Source: Actinomadura alba (GTDB lineage: Bacteria > Actinomycetota > Actinomycetes > Streptosporangiales > Streptosporangiaceae). From it: 64,000 bases of DNA. A program made the position numbers and the translations under genes. Location of the stretch: positions 1 to 64,000 of the forward strand of contig NZ_JABVEC010000012.1 in assembly GCF_014323705.1 (NCBI RefSeq). The letters are read 5' to 3'. The notes beneath the pieces are model-generated. The model worked only from the letters and a program-made list of their open reading frames with translations. It was not told the origin of the DNA and did not search any database. This document shows, piece by piece, positions 42,305 to 51,872 of this stretch. Position 1 is the first letter of the stretch. The number at the start of each line of letters is the position of its first letter.

Positions 42305-43988
42305 GAGGTCGTGGTTGGACGAGGGGCTGACGGAGGTCGTTGAGCGGGGTGTGCTGACAGCATCGGGAGAGGCATGGGCGGTCGCGGTGCGGCGGGCCGA
42401 GGTGATCGGACCGTTGGCGCTGCGGGCGCGGGTCGGTGTGGACGCGGCGGATGCCGCCGCCGCTCAGCTGGGTATTTCTCGGCGGCAGGTGTATGCGCTG
42501 CTGCGCCGGTGGCGACAGGGCGAGGGCGTGGTTACGGACCTGCTGCCCGGGACCTCCAGCGGCGGGCGCGGCTGGAGCCGGTTGCCGGATGAGGTGGAGG
42601 CACTGCTGGCCGAGGTCGTCGGGTTGCGCTATCTGAGCAGGCAGCGCCGGTCGGTGGCGGCGGTCTACCGCGAGGTGGTGCGGCAGTGCCGCATGCGGGG
42701 GCTGGCTGTCCCGGCCCGGAACACGCTTGTACGGCGGATTGAAGGGCTGGACCCGGCGGCGGTCGTCTCGGCGCGGGAGGGCGCGGACCGGGTTCGTGCA
42801 CTGCGGTCGGCGGGCGGGCAGCCGCCGGTGATCGAGGGCCTGCTGGAACAGGTGCAGATGGATCACACGGTGGTCGATCTGGAGGTGGTGGACGATCGGT
42901 TCCGCCGGCCGATCGGACGGCCCTATGTCACCGCAGCGATCGACGTCGCGTCGCGGTGCGTGGTCGGGCTGGTCGTCACGCTGGAGCCGCCCTCGGCGTT
43001 GTCGGTGGGGCTGTGCCTGGTGCACACGGCGACCGACAAGCGGGCCTGGTTGGAACGCCTCGGGGTGCAGGCGGTCTGGCCGATGAGCGGCAAGCCGCGC
43101 ATGATCCACGTGGACAACGCGGCGGAGTTCAAGAGCGAGGCGTTGCGGCGGGGCTGTGACCAGCACGGGATCGCGCTGGAGTACCGGCCCTTGGGGCTGC
43201 CGCACTTCGGCGGGATCATCGAGCGGTTGATCGGCACGATGATGGAGATGGTACATGAGCTGCCCGGCACTACCTTCTCCAACCCGGCCGAGCGCGGCGA
43301 TTACGACAGCCAGGCGTCCGCGGTGCTGACCGTCGCCGAGTTGAACAAGTGGCTGGCCTTGGCGGTGGCGTCCTACCACGGGCAGGTGCACGGCACGTTG
43401 AAGCAGACCCCGGCCGGGCGGTGGGAGCAGGGCGTCGCCGAGTCCGGCCGTCCGGCCACGGTGGCCGGCGAGACGGCGTTCCTGGTCGACTTCCTGCCGG
43501 TGATTCGCCGCACCCTGACCCGGACCGGGTTCACGATCGACCATGTCCAGTACTTCAGCGACGCGCTCAAACCGTGGATCGCCCGCCGCGACCGGCTGGA
43601 GAAGTTTGTGCTGCGCCGCGACCCGCGCGACATCTCCCGGATCTGGGCTCTGGATCCGGATGGGGACGCCTACGTGCAGGTGCCGTACCGAACACTGTCG
43701 CGGCCGCCGATCAGTGTGTGGGAGCAGCGCGCCGCGGTCGCCCGGTTGCGTGAGCAGGGCCGCGACCAGGTCGATGAGCACGCGCTGTTCGCGATGGTGG
43801 AGCAGATGCGGCAGATCACCGACACCGCGGCCGCCACCACCCGCAAGGCGCGGCGTCAGGTCCAGCGCCGATCGACGACCCGGGACCGCGCGGCATCAGC
43901 GCCGACACCACCACCACCGCCGCCCTGCCAGGAGGACCGGGCGGCCGGAGCAGCGGCACAGCCGTTCGAGGTGATCGAGCAGTGGTGA
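42303..43988 (+). CDS. tniA: TniA-like DDE transposase
   Basis: About 561 residues if GTG 42303 is the start (42261 also possible; no strong ribosome site). N-terminal helix-turn-helix (AAQLGISRRQVYALLRRW), DDE core with Asp in VQMDHTVVDLEV, Asp in MIHVDNAAEF and Glu in GGIIERLIGTMMEM, then a Mu-type C-terminal beta-barrel (LDPDGDAYVQVPYRTL). Matches TniA/TnsB transposases that cut and join transposon ends. Overlaps the ATPase gene by 7 bases. Confidence 0.88.
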   Translation: MRSWLDEGLTEVVERGVLTASGEAWAVAVRRAEVIGPLALRARVGVDAADAAAAQLGISRRQVYALLRRWRQGEGVVTDLLPGTSSGGRGWSRLPDEVEALLAEVVGLRYLSRQRRSVAAVYREVVRQCRMRGLAVPARNTLVRRIEGLDPAAVVSAREGADRVRALRSAGGQPPVIEGLLEQVQMDHTVVDLEVVDDRFRRPIGRPYVTAAIDVASRCVVGLVVTLEPPSALSVGLCLVHTATDKRAWLERLGVQAVWPMSGKPRMIHVDNAAEFKSEALRRGCDQHGIALEYRPLGLPHFGGIIERLIGTMMEMVHELPGTTFSNPAERGDYDSQASAVLTVAELNKWLALAVASYHGQVHGTLKQTPAGRWEQGVAESGRPATVAGETAFLVDFLPVIRRTLTRTGFTIDHVQYFSDALKPWIARRDRLEKFVLRRDPRDISRIWALDPDGDAYVQVPYRTLSRPPISVWEQRAAVARLREQGRDQVDEHALFAMVEQMRQITDTAAATTRKARRQVQRRSTTRDRAASAPTPPPPPPCQEDRAAGAAAQPFEVIEQW

Positions 43989-44905
43989 CCGGAGAGCTGG
44001 AGGTCGGCGACCCGGAGGATCTGTCGCACCTGCACGAGGGGGTCCGGAACGTGGCGCGGCTGCCCGCGGCCGAGCGGCTGGCCTACGTGCGGGCGGACCG
44101 GTGGATCGGTTACACCCGCGCCACTCGCGCCATCACCCGGCTGGAGGAGCTGCTGGCCTGGCCGGAAAAGCAGCGGATGCCGAACCTGCTGCTGATCGGC
44201 CCGACCAACAACGGCAAGTCGATGATCGTGGAGAAGTTCCGCCGCACTCACCCGCCGATCTCGCACCCTGATCGGGAGGAGATCCCGGTCCTGGTCGTCC
44301 AGATGCCGTCGGATCCGAGGGTGGCGCGCTTCTACACCGCGCTGCTGACCGCGCTCGGGGCGCCGCTGCGGCCGCGGCAAGCACTGCCGGTGCTGGAGCA
44401 GCTGACGCTGCGGCTGTTGCGCGAGACGGGCGTGCGGGCGCTGGTGATCGATGAGCTGCACAATGCGCTGGCCGGACGCGGTGAGGCCCGCCGCGAGTTC
44501 CTCAACTTGCTGCGGTTCCTGGGCAACGAGCTGCGCATCCCGCTGGTGGGCGTCGGCACCCGGGAGGCCTACCTGGCCGTCCGCTCCGACGACCAGCTGG
44601 AGAACCGGTTTGCTCCCTTCGTGCTGCCGCGCTGGGAGCCCGGCACCGAGGCCGGCGCGCTGCTGGCCAGTTTCGCCGCGGCGTTCCCGCTGCGTCGCCG
44701 CTCCCACCTGGCCACCCCGGAGACGGCCGAGTACTTGCTGGCCCGCAGCGAGGGCACCATCGGGGAACTGGCCGCGCTGCTCACCGACGCCGCCGTCGCG
44801 GCGATCGAGTCCGGCGAAGAGGCGATCAACCAGCGCACCCTGCTCATGGCGGACTACGCCGGGCCGACCGAACGACGACGCCTGTTCGAACGCGAACTGG
44901 CATGA
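43982..44905 (+). CDS. tniB: TniB-like transposition ATPase
   Basis: A 307-residue AAA+ protein: Walker A GPTNNGKS, Walker B VIDELHN, sensor region VGVGTREAY. Related to TniB and TnsC, which select targets and recruit the transposase. GTG start overlapping tniA, stop overlapping tniQ by 4 bases. Confidence 0.88.
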   Translation: MVTGELEVGDPEDLSHLHEGVRNVARLPAAERLAYVRADRWIGYTRATRAITRLEELLAWPEKQRMPNLLLIGPTNNGKSMIVEKFRRTHPPISHPDREEIPVLVVQMPSDPRVARFYTALLTALGAPLRPRQALPVLEQLTLRLLRETGVRALVIDELHNALAGRGEARREFLNLLRFLGNELRIPLVGVGTREAYLAVRSDDQLENRFAPFVLPRWEPGTEAGALLASFAAAFPLRRRSHLATPETAEYLLARSEGTIGELAALLTDAAVAAIESGEEAINQRTLLMADYAGPTERRRLFERELA

Positions 44906-46139
44906 GATCCGGCAGGTCCCGGCGGTGGCCGCTGCACCCGCCGCCCGCTCCGGGGGAGGCCCTGTCATCCTGGCTCGCCCGGCTCGCCGCGCCCTACGAC
45001 CTATCGGTCCGGGAACTGCTGGACCACAATCTCGGCCCCGCCTCGACGCCAGCCGCGACGGTGGAGCAGGACGCTGTGGACTGGGACCCGCCACCGGAGA
45101 TCCTGGAGGCCTTGGCCGAGCGGACGGGCACCGAGACGGCCGAACTGCGGCTGATGACCGTCGCCGGGTGGGTGCCCTGGCTGGCCGACACGCTCGACCC
45201 CGACCAAGCCCCCGATGCCTTCCACATCTACACCCGCCAGGACTCGGTCCTGTTGCGCCGCGGGGAGGCCGGCACCAACACCGTCGGGCGGTGGCTGCCC
45301 TGGCTGCCGGTGGATCGAGAACCCCGCCGAGCGCCTCCCCGCGTGTGCCCGGTGTGCGCGACCGATCCTGCCCGCGGCGTCGCGCTGACGGCCGGGCTGC
45401 TGCTCATGCTCAGCTGCCCCGACCACGGGTGCCTGCTGGAACCCGAGGGCTCCGTCCGCATCGGGCTGGTCCTGGGCGAGCCGACGCCCGCCAGGCCAGC
45501 CCCCGAGCCCGTGGCCGCCGTCGACCGGCTCACCTGGGAGGGCCTGACCACCGGCACGGTTACCCTGCCCGCCCGGCCCGTTCACCTCGGGGTCTGGCTG
45601 CGACTCCTGCGCACCCTCATCGACGAGGTGAGCATCTCCACCTCCCGCCTCCGCGCCGCCTCCGCGCCGCCTCCGCGCGCATCCTGGACCAAATCTGGGA
45701 GGCCAGCGGCTGCCCGCCGCGCGGCGGCATCACGCTATGGCGCCCGTACGAACAACTGCGCGATTACCAGCAAGACGCGATGCCCGCCGCCGCCGCCACC
45801 GCGCTCCGCCTGGCCCAGACCGGAACGATCACCCCCCGTGGCACGCTCGGGCCGCTCCTGGCCACTCCCGTCCATCGGCCCGTCTACGACGGCGACCCTC
45901 CGGTCCCGCCCCCAGCCCCACGCAACGACGTCTGGCGGGAACTGATGGAGGAGATGGAGCGGGCGCTCAACCAGGCCCGGGAGGACCCCGCCGCCGCCCG
46001 CCAGCTCCTGGCCATCTTCACCCTGGGGCACCGGACGCAGCGTCGCTACGAGGAGGAACGCGCCTTCCTGTTCGGCCTCGGCGTCCCCGCCGGATTCCTC
46101 CCGGCCGCCTCCGCCCTCGGCCTGGACGACCTGGCATGA
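44902..46139 (+). pseudogene. tniQ: TniQ-like protein, frameshifted by an 11-bp triplication
   Basis: The N-terminal part (APGEALSSWLARLAAPYDLS; zinc motif CPVCATDPARG ... LSCPDHGC) is TniQ/TnsD-like and runs in frame from 44902. At 45646-45678 the 11-mer CGCCTCCGCGC occurs three times in tandem. With two copies the frame would continue as [19 protein letters not shown] into the downstream open frame ending at 46139 ([18 protein letters not shown]). With three copies it shifts into noncoding-looking sequence. As read, TniQ is truncated after about 255 residues. Loss of one copy would restore a protein of about 408 residues. Confidence 0.8.
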
Positions 46140-46294
46140 GGCCCGTTCCACTTCCTTGGAACCGGAACGACTCACCGACTCCGTCATTGGGTACCGCGAA
46201 ACGGACACTCCGGGATGGCGTTCGTTCCGGAACTCGTTCCACAAGACCTGTTCCAGAAAGACCGTACGGAACCGGATATCGGTACGATCGGATC
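46140..46294. other. Probable resolution (res) region of the transposon
   Basis: 155 bases between tniQ and the resolvase gene with several imperfect inverted sequences (GTTCCA/TGGAAC; CCGGATATCGGTACGATCGG). In Tn5053-like elements the res site lies here, upstream of tniR. Assignment by position only. Confidence 0.4.
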
Positions 46295-46903
46295 ATGAGC
46301 GCCGGAAGCGATCATCCCCAAGGCGGGCTCGAACTCGGGTACGCCCGCGTATCCACCACCAAACAGTCCCTCGACCGCCAACTCGACGCCCTGGCCGCCA
46401 CCGGGATCGGCGACGAGCGGATCTACGTCGACAAGAAGACCGGCACCACCATCGACCGCGACGGCCTGAGCCGGCTGCTGGCCTACGCCCGCCCCGGCGA
46501 CACCATCGTCGTGCACACCCTGGACCGGATCGGCCGTAACCTGCGCGAGGTCCTCAACCTCGTCCACGACCTGGCCGAGAAGGGCATCGGCGTGCGGTCG
46601 CTGGCCGACCCGCTGCCCATCAACACCGCCGACGAGGGCATGGCCCGCATCGCCTTTCTGCTGCTGGCCCTGTTCGCCGAGATGGAACGCACCTTCACCG
46701 CCGAGCGCGCCGCCCACGCCCGCACCGTCGCCGAGGCTTCCGGCCGCCGGATCGGTCGCCCCGTGGCCCACCCCGAAGACAAGATCGAATACGCCCGGCT
46801 CCTCAAAGCCCAGGGCGACTCACTCGGCGTGATCGCCACCAAGACCGGCATCCCCAAAACCTCCCTGCACCGCTACCTCACGGCCGCCGAGGCCACCGGA
46901 TGA
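46295..46903 (+). CDS. tniR: Serine resolvase (TniR-like)
   Basis: A 202-residue serine recombinase: catalytic Ser20 in [36 protein letters not shown] and a C-terminal helix-turn-helix ([18 protein letters not shown]). Resolves transposition cointegrates at a res site, probably just upstream. ATG 46295 is chosen; the longer frame overlaps tniQ. Its stop overlaps the start of a kinase fragment (ATGA). Confidence 0.88.
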   Translation: MSAGSDHPQGGLELGYARVSTTKQSLDRQLDALAATGIGDERIYVDKKTGTTIDRDGLSRLLAYARPGDTIVVHTLDRIGRNLREVLNLVHDLAEKGIGVRSLADPLPINTADEGMARIAFLLLALFAEMERTFTAERAAHARTVAEASGRRIGRPVAHPEDKIEYARLLKAQGDSLGVIATKTGIPKTSLHRYLTAAEATG

Positions 46904-47034
46904 GGCCGGGGCAGGAACTGGCGGGTCGGTACCGACTCGTCCGGCGTCTTGGCGGGGGCGGGATGGGCGAGGTGTGGGCGGCTCGTGACCAACGGTTGGA
47001 CTGCCCGGTCGCGGTCAAGGTGCTACTCGCTGGC
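46900..47034 (+). pseudogene. 5' fragment of a Ser/Thr protein kinase gene
   Basis: From ATG 46900 the frame reads LAGRYRLVRRLGGGGMGEVW and AVKVLL: the glycine-rich loop and VAIK-type Lys of a PknB-like kinase. After about residue 45 kinase similarity ends abruptly. The catalytic lobe is missing, so this is a truncated gene or the site of a deletion. Confidence 0.7.
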
Positions 47035-47189
47035 GCACCCGACTGCGAAGCTCGCAGCGTGGGTCCGTACCACCCGAGCAACGGTGACCTGGCCGTAGCT
47101 CCGCTCCAAACCGGGCACTCTCCATGTCGGCTCGAACTGGCCTCGCCCCCGAGCTGCGTCTACTCGGATAGGGCGTTCCGGCTGCCCGC

Positions 47190-47410
47190 TGGGCACCCGG
47201 CCCGGCCTGCAGGGCGAAGGAGACGGCAGGTGGAACATGCCGACCACATCGAGAGCCAGGACGAGGACCAGGACGTCGTCGACGACACAGCCGAGGGCGC
47301 CGAGGACGGGATCGAGGTGGCGTCCGCCGGGTCGTGCCGTTCGTGGCGGTGGCAGGGCTACGTCCGGCCGCGCTGGCGATGTACGTCCAGCTGGCCGCGC
47401 ATCTCAAGGG
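47190..47410 (-). pseudogene. DUF1232 (YkvA)-like remnant
   Basis: One minus-strand frame reads HLDPVLGALGCVVDDVLVL, like the core of small DUF1232 membrane proteins (DLIPDFIPVLG.LDDVLV). No start, and the flanking sequence is in other frames. Weak identification. Confidence 0.3.
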
Positions 47411-47429
47411 GTTCCGGTAGTGATCGAGA

Positions 47430-47520
47430 AATTTTCGCCGGATATGGTCCTGAGCTGCGGCAGGTGGCGGCGCAGCTCGGCGGCAAGGACGAGGGTCTCC
47501 TCGTCCGTGCGACCGGTCAT
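47430..47520 (-). pseudogene. 5' fragment of a second gene after the DUF4132 gene
   Basis: An ATG at 47520 overlaps the DUF4132 stop (ATGA) and encodes TDEETLVLAAELRRHLPQL before diverging; the frame ends at 47404. The start resembles the N-terminus of the DUF4132 protein itself (VLLLPSSLRRQLHPRR), so it may be a truncated paralogue. Confidence 0.45.
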
Positions 47521-50500
47521 TGCATCCTCGCGAGATCGCCGATGATCTCGGACACGGCGACCGGGTCCAGGTCCCCGGTCCCGTTCAGCCGGATGGCGGC
47601 GAGCCGCTGCTCGGGCACCTCCTCCGGATCGTGCGGCGCCAGGCCGGGATGCAGCTCGACCAGTGCGCGGCCGGTGCCGGGCAGCGGGCGCGAGAGCAGG
47701 CGCGGGCTTTCGCGCAGCCATCCGCGCCAGGACAGCCCGAAGAGCCACACCGACCGGACCGTGGTGCCCTCGAAGCGGATGAGGCGGCCGGCCTGCCGCT
47801 CCTCGTCGGTGAGCGCATAGGTGGGCCGGTCGATCTGGGGGAACGGCTGGGACAGCTCGTAGTCCTCGAACACTTCCCGCCAGAGCTTGACCTCGTCACC
47901 GAGGTCAAGCGGGTGCGCGATGCCGATCTCCGCGCTGTCCGCGAGTGTGAGCGCGTCGTCGTTCACGTTGGCGAACGAGCGGTCCTCGGCGATCCGGAAC
48001 CCGCGGCCGTCTGCCAGCCAGACCAGGCGGCGCGCCACGTTCCAGATCAGGGGGTGGGAGACGAAGTGGTCCTGGAATTCGGCGGCGGTCCAGCGGCGCC
48101 GGGTGGCCATGGCCCTCTCCAGCCGCCGGATCTGCTCGGTCGCCGCGCTCCGCGCCTCCTTCTTGACCGCGGTGAAGCGCTGGTGGGCGGCCGGGGCGAG
48201 CTCCTGGTCGTCCTTTGCGGACGGTTTCGGGAGCGACTTGAGGCGCTTGCCGTCCCCGTCGAGAACGAAGGGGGTGAGGGTGTGGTCGAACCCGACGGTG
48301 AACGAGCGCGGCCCGTAGTCGAGCACCATCGTGCCGTCGGCGTCCAGGCCGAAGTCCGGGACCAGCCGATCGGCGAGACGCTCGGCGTCCAGGCCCAGCC
48401 CGTCCGCGATCTCCTGGATCTTGTCCTGGGCGCGCCGCTTGAGGCTCTTGGACGGGGCGTTCCGCGAGATGCCGTGCAGGTGCATCAGGGCGATCTCGGT
48501 GCCGATCGTGCCGAGCGCGTCCAGCCCGACGGTGGCCTTGTGGATGCCGCCCGCGGTGGGCCAGGTCCTGATCAGCGGGGTGAGCCGCCGTACCGTCTCG
48601 TCTCCGCCGAGCCAGCCGAGCTGCGCCAGCGCCCAGCCGTCCGGGACCGGTGAACCGTGCAGCTCCCAACGTTCGAAGAGCTCCCAGGCGAAGTCCTCCA
48701 GCGAGCGCGGATCGCACATCTCCCGGACCGCTTCGACACCCGCGTACACCTCGCCCTGCTTCGATATCGCCAGCATCGTCACCACGTGACCGGCCGCCTC
48801 CGCCGGGAGGGCCCGCTCCCTGCCGCGCAAGAGGATCTGCGGCAGCGCGCCCACCGCGGCCCATTCCCCCGGGACGGGGATCTTGGACGGGAGCTTTTCC
48901 AGCGGGTCGGCGTTCAGCAGCGCCTCGATCGCGTCGCCCACCTCGTCACCGGCTGCCCGGGCCTCCGCGACGACCGGCCCGATGCCGGTGTCGGACGCGA
49001 TGACGTGCAGCGCTGCCTCGGCGTTCCGGCGGTCCTTCCCGGCCTTGCCCAGCGCGGGCGCGAACAGGTAGCGGGCGGCCGCCACGCCGTGCCGGCCGAG
49101 CCAGGCGACGGCAGGGCGGCGGCCCGCCTTCTTCGCCAGCAGGGCGGCCGCCAACGCCGCGACGTCGGCGCTGAGGCAGGGGCCGAGGAGCTTGCCGCAC
49201 GCCGCGGGGGCCACCCGGGCGGCGGACAGCGCCAACGGGATCGCGTCCGTGCCGTACCGGCCCAGCACGGACCGCACCCACGGCACGTCCGCCTCGGACC
49301 AGTAGTGGTATTCCGGTTCTTTCCAGTCGGCGAGCAGAGGACGGACGACCTCCTCGGGGCCCTGCGGGAAGAGGTCGTCCCAGTGCCGGCCACTGGTCCG
49401 GCACTCCTTCACCTTGAGGCCCCAGTCGGTGTCCGCCGGGATCCGCCAGAACTGGTTGCGGACGGGGTTGGAAGCCGCCCAGGCATCGCGTTCGCCGTCG
49501 AGCCAGGCCAGCTCCCGCCCCTCCGGCGGCGTCAGGCCGGTGATGACGACGGGCTTGGCCTTCTTGCGCTTCCGTGTCCAGGGCGGGTCGGCCAGCAGCG
49601 GCGGAAGCTCGTCCGGCGCCGCGTCCGGAACACGCGGGTCGGCGGCGATGACCTCCTCGACCGCGGCGCGTTCCGCGTCGGGAAGGTCCGGCAGCAGCGC
49701 GGCGGTCACCTCCGGATGCGCCCGGACGTGCTCGGCGAGCAGGTCGCTCCGCCCGGCGGCCAGCAGCCGCAGCGCCCGCGCCGGGAACCGCGTCATCGCC
49801 TTCGCCAGGACCGTCGGGACCTCGGGGCGGCTCCTGCGATCGAGCAGCGCCTGGAAGGCCACGTCGTACGGCATCAGGCCGATCACTTCGACCAGCTGCT
49901 TCTCCTTGCCGTAGACGCGGTCACGGTCGAGGGCGTCGAGGAAGAGCGGCAGGGCGTCCTCACCGGCGGCGTCCGCGAGCGTGACGAACAGGCCCGTCGA
50001 GCAGCTCTCCCTGTTGAACACGTCTTCCTGGGCCAGTTGCCCCGGCGTGCTGAACGTATGGCACAGCAGCGTCCAGGCGATCCCCCAGGTGTCGTCGGCG
50101 CCGCACTCCTCCAGCCAGTCGAGGCGGGTCGGCACGAGGTAGGAGACGAGCACCTTCCTGGCCGGGTTCGTGCGGTGCTCCGCCAGCCGGTCGACCGCGT
50201 CCTGGAACTCCTCGTCGGACGCGGCGGCGAGCAGGATCCGCATGCGCTGGGCCACCTCCAGGTCCCAGTGGATCGCGCCGTCGCGGTCGAGCCTCAGCTT
50301 CCAGTCCCGCCCGGCAGCCTCTACCTCGAAGTCGAGGGTGCCCGTCTCGACCAGCGCGCACGCGGCGAACGCCACCCCGTGCGCGTGCACCCAGCCGTCC
50401 ACGTCGATGTTCCAGACCACCGGCCGCCAGTTCCTCAGATCCTTGCCGCGCCGCTCGCTCGGCGCGACCTCCAGCAACAGCCTGAGCGCCGCGGCCCCCA

Positions 50501-50747
50501 TCGGGTCGGGCTCGCCCTCCAGGTGCCGCCGGACGCGGTCGCACCAGTCCGGGTCCGCCAGGCGGTTCACCAGGCCGGGGTCCTTCCCCAGCTCCTTGGC
50601 GATCTTTTCCGGGATCCATGTCGGGGCGGCAGGCAGCGTCTGGATGCGGGTGCCGGGGTGGCCGCCGCGGCGGGGATGGAGCTGGCGGCGCAGGCTGGAC
50701 GGGAGCAGCAGGACGTCCTCGTCCGCCGCGGTTCGATGATCGGTCAT
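47517..50747 (-). CDS. DUF4132-family large protein (MolR/YehI-like)
   Basis: A 1076-residue soluble protein. The N-terminal 600 residues are helical and repeat-like; the C-terminal third carries the DUF4132 region (SLKRRAQDKIQEIADGLGLD, LADRLVPDFGLDADG, RRWTAAEFQDHFVSHPL). E. coli YehI/MolR is related and is encoded near MoxR ATPase and VWA genes (yehL, yehP). Here the MoxR/VWA pair is 35 kb away, outside the element. Function unknown; no enzyme motif seen. Its stop overlaps the start of a truncated gene, so it headed an operon. Confidence 0.82.
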   Translation of the reverse strand: MTDHRTAADEDVLLLPSSLRRQLHPRRGGHPGTRIQTLPAAPTWIPEKIAKELGKDPGLVNRLADPDWCDRVRRHLEGEPDPMGAAALRLLLEVAPSERRGKDLRNWRPVVWNIDVDGWVHAHGVAFAACALVETGTLDFEVEAAGRDWKLRLDRDGAIHWDLEVAQRMRILLAAASDEEFQDAVDRLAEHRTNPARKVLVSYLVPTRLDWLEECGADDTWGIAWTLLCHTFSTPGQLAQEDVFNRESCSTGLFVTLADAAGEDALPLFLDALDRDRVYGKEKQLVEVIGLMPYDVAFQALLDRRSRPEVPTVLAKAMTRFPARALRLLAAGRSDLLAEHVRAHPEVTAALLPDLPDAERAAVEEVIAADPRVPDAAPDELPPLLADPPWTRKRKKAKPVVITGLTPPEGRELAWLDGERDAWAASNPVRNQFWRIPADTDWGLKVKECRTSGRHWDDLFPQGPEEVVRPLLADWKEPEYHYWSEADVPWVRSVLGRYGTDAIPLALSAARVAPAACGKLLGPCLSADVAALAAALLAKKAGRRPAVAWLGRHGVAAARYLFAPALGKAGKDRRNAEAALHVIASDTGIGPVVAEARAAGDEVGDAIEALLNADPLEKLPSKIPVPGEWAAVGALPQILLRGRERALPAEAAGHVVTMLAISKQGEVYAGVEAVREMCDPRSLEDFAWELFERWELHGSPVPDGWALAQLGWLGGDETVRRLTPLIRTWPTAGGIHKATVGLDALGTIGTEIALMHLHGISRNAPSKSLKRRAQDKIQEIADGLGLDAERLADRLVPDFGLDADGTMVLDYGPRSFTVGFDHTLTPFVLDGDGKRLKSLPKPSAKDDQELAPAAHQRFTAVKKEARSAATEQIRRLERAMATRRRWTAAEFQDHFVSHPLIWNVARRLVWLADGRGFRIAEDRSFANVNDDALTLADSAEIGIAHPLDLGDEVKLWREVFEDYELSQPFPQIDRPTYALTDEERQAGRLIRFEGTTVRSVWLFGLSWRGWLRESPRLLSRPLPGTGRALVELHPGLAPHDPEEVPEQRLAAIRLNGTGDLDPVAVSEIIGDLARMQ

Positions 50748-50935
50748 GGGCTCTCACCGTAGTGACACACCCCGACAAACGACCACGCATCCCGATTTGC
50801 GTCGTTCGCAAGGGTCTCCAGGTCGGTGAGGATCTCCGAGGCGGTCGCCTCGTCCAGTTCCTCGAAGGTCCGCCCGCGTTCCCGACCGACCGCAAGCCCG
50901 TCAGGGAGGCGTGCATGAGCGCGGCTGCGCGTTCT
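50744..50935 (-). pseudogene. C-terminal fragment upstream of the DUF4132 gene
   Basis: The minus frame ending at 50744 reads FEELDEATASEILTDLETLA, a convincing helical C-terminus of the kind found in single-strand DNA or recombination proteins, and stops within the DUF4132 start. Upstream it runs antisense to the LOTUS remnant, so the 5' part is lost. Confidence 0.35.
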
Positions 50936-50966
50936 GCGGCTCGCCGTAGCTTCAGGACTCCGGGCC

Positions 50967-51101
50967 GTGGAGGCCGCCTCCGACGACGACGGTTGGGCCC
51001 GCCCGGCGGACGTCGGCAACATCATCACCAAGCAACGCCCCGACTTTTACTCCCGCAATTGCGGCTACCCCAAGCTCATGGATCTGTTCGGCGCCACGTA
51101 G
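50967..51101 (+). pseudogene. LOTUS/OST-HTH domain remnant
   Basis: 45 codons read EAASDDDGWARPADVGNIIT and DFYSRNCGYPKLMDLFGAT before a stop: the winged-helix OST-HTH/LOTUS domain that follows NYN nuclease domains. The nuclease part is absent. The rest of 51102-51290 is noncoding. Confidence 0.65.
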
Positions 51102-51290
51102 GACCGCTACACCCGCCACGGGCCTCACGGGTTGACGGTCAACCGCCAACGTGAAGAGGTCTTCTGACATCTGTGCAGAGGACTTCTGAAAGCGACAGAG
51201 ACGCGAGATCACGACATGCGGAAACGTCGTCTCAATAGACCGGTCCGCATATCTGTCCGGTGATGGGGGGCTAAACGGTACGCTGCTCGG

Positions 51291-51872
51291 GTGGGTGAGC
51301 TGATCGGCTACGCCAGATGCTCGACCGTCCTGCAAGACCTCACCTCCCAGCGCGAAGCGCTCACCGCGCTCGGCGTGGCAGGCGACCGGATCTATCTCAA
51401 CAAAGGGCTCACCGGTACCAACCGGGCCCGCCCGGGCCTGGATCAGGCGCTGGCGGCCGTCCGCGTCGGCGACACCCTGGTCGTTCCCAAGCTCGACCGG
51501 CTTGCTCGGTCGATGCCCGATGCCCGGCAGATCGGGGACTCCCTGGTCGAGCGCGGCGTGAAGCTGTCGCTGGACGGGACGCTCTACGATCCAGCCGACC
51601 CGATGGGCAAGATGTTCTTCAACATCCTGGCCACCTTCGCCGAGTTCGAGGGCGACCTGCTCAGGATGCGGACCCACGAGGGGATGGCTGTCGCCCGCTC
51701 CAAGGGCAAGAAGCCCAAGCTGACCACCCGCCAGCAGGCCGAGCTGGTCCGGATGCGCGCCAGCGGCGAGGACTCCATCGCCGACCTGATGGAGATGTTC
51801 TCCGTCGGCAGAGCGACGGTCTACCGGGTCCTCGAACGCGCCGGCCACGGTCGTGCGAGCGGGGCAGCATGA
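51291..51872 (+). CDS. Serine recombinase (resolvase/invertase family)
   Basis: A 193-residue recombinase: catalytic Ser11 in IGYARCST, VPKLDRLARSMPDA, FAEFEGDLLRMRTHEGMAVA and a C-terminal helix-turn-helix (IADLMEMFSVGRATVYRVL). GTG start at 51291. Distinct from the TniR protein at 46295, so it belongs to another mobile module or is a cargo invertase. Stop overlaps the next start by 4 bases. Confidence 0.85.
   Translation: MGELIGYARCSTVLQDLTSQREALTALGVAGDRIYLNKGLTGTNRARPGLDQALAAVRVGDTLVVPKLDRLARSMPDARQIGDSLVERGVKLSLDGTLYDPADPMGKMFFNILATFAEFEGDLLRMRTHEGMAVARSKGKKPKLTTRQQAELVRMRASGEDSIADLMEMFSVGRATVYRVLERAGHGRASGAA

Noticed and set aside
42099-43781. 560-codon minus-strand open frame
   Set aside because: Antisense to tniA, whose DDE residues are all present.
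42303-46139. CRISPR-associated transposon
   Set aside because: TniA, TniB and TniQ resemble CAST components, but there is no Cas gene and no repeat-spacer array in the window, and a resolvase is present as in Tn5053-type elements.
47069-47090. Right end of the Tni transposon
   Set aside because: Begins TCCGTAC and ends GCAACGGT like the left repeats, but is in direct orientation and poorly matched in the centre; an inverted copy is required.
48657-50762. 701-codon plus-strand open frame
   Set aside because: Exactly antisense to the DUF4132 gene; its translation is Arg/Gly/Val-rich without motifs, as expected for opposite-strand frames in high-GC DNA.
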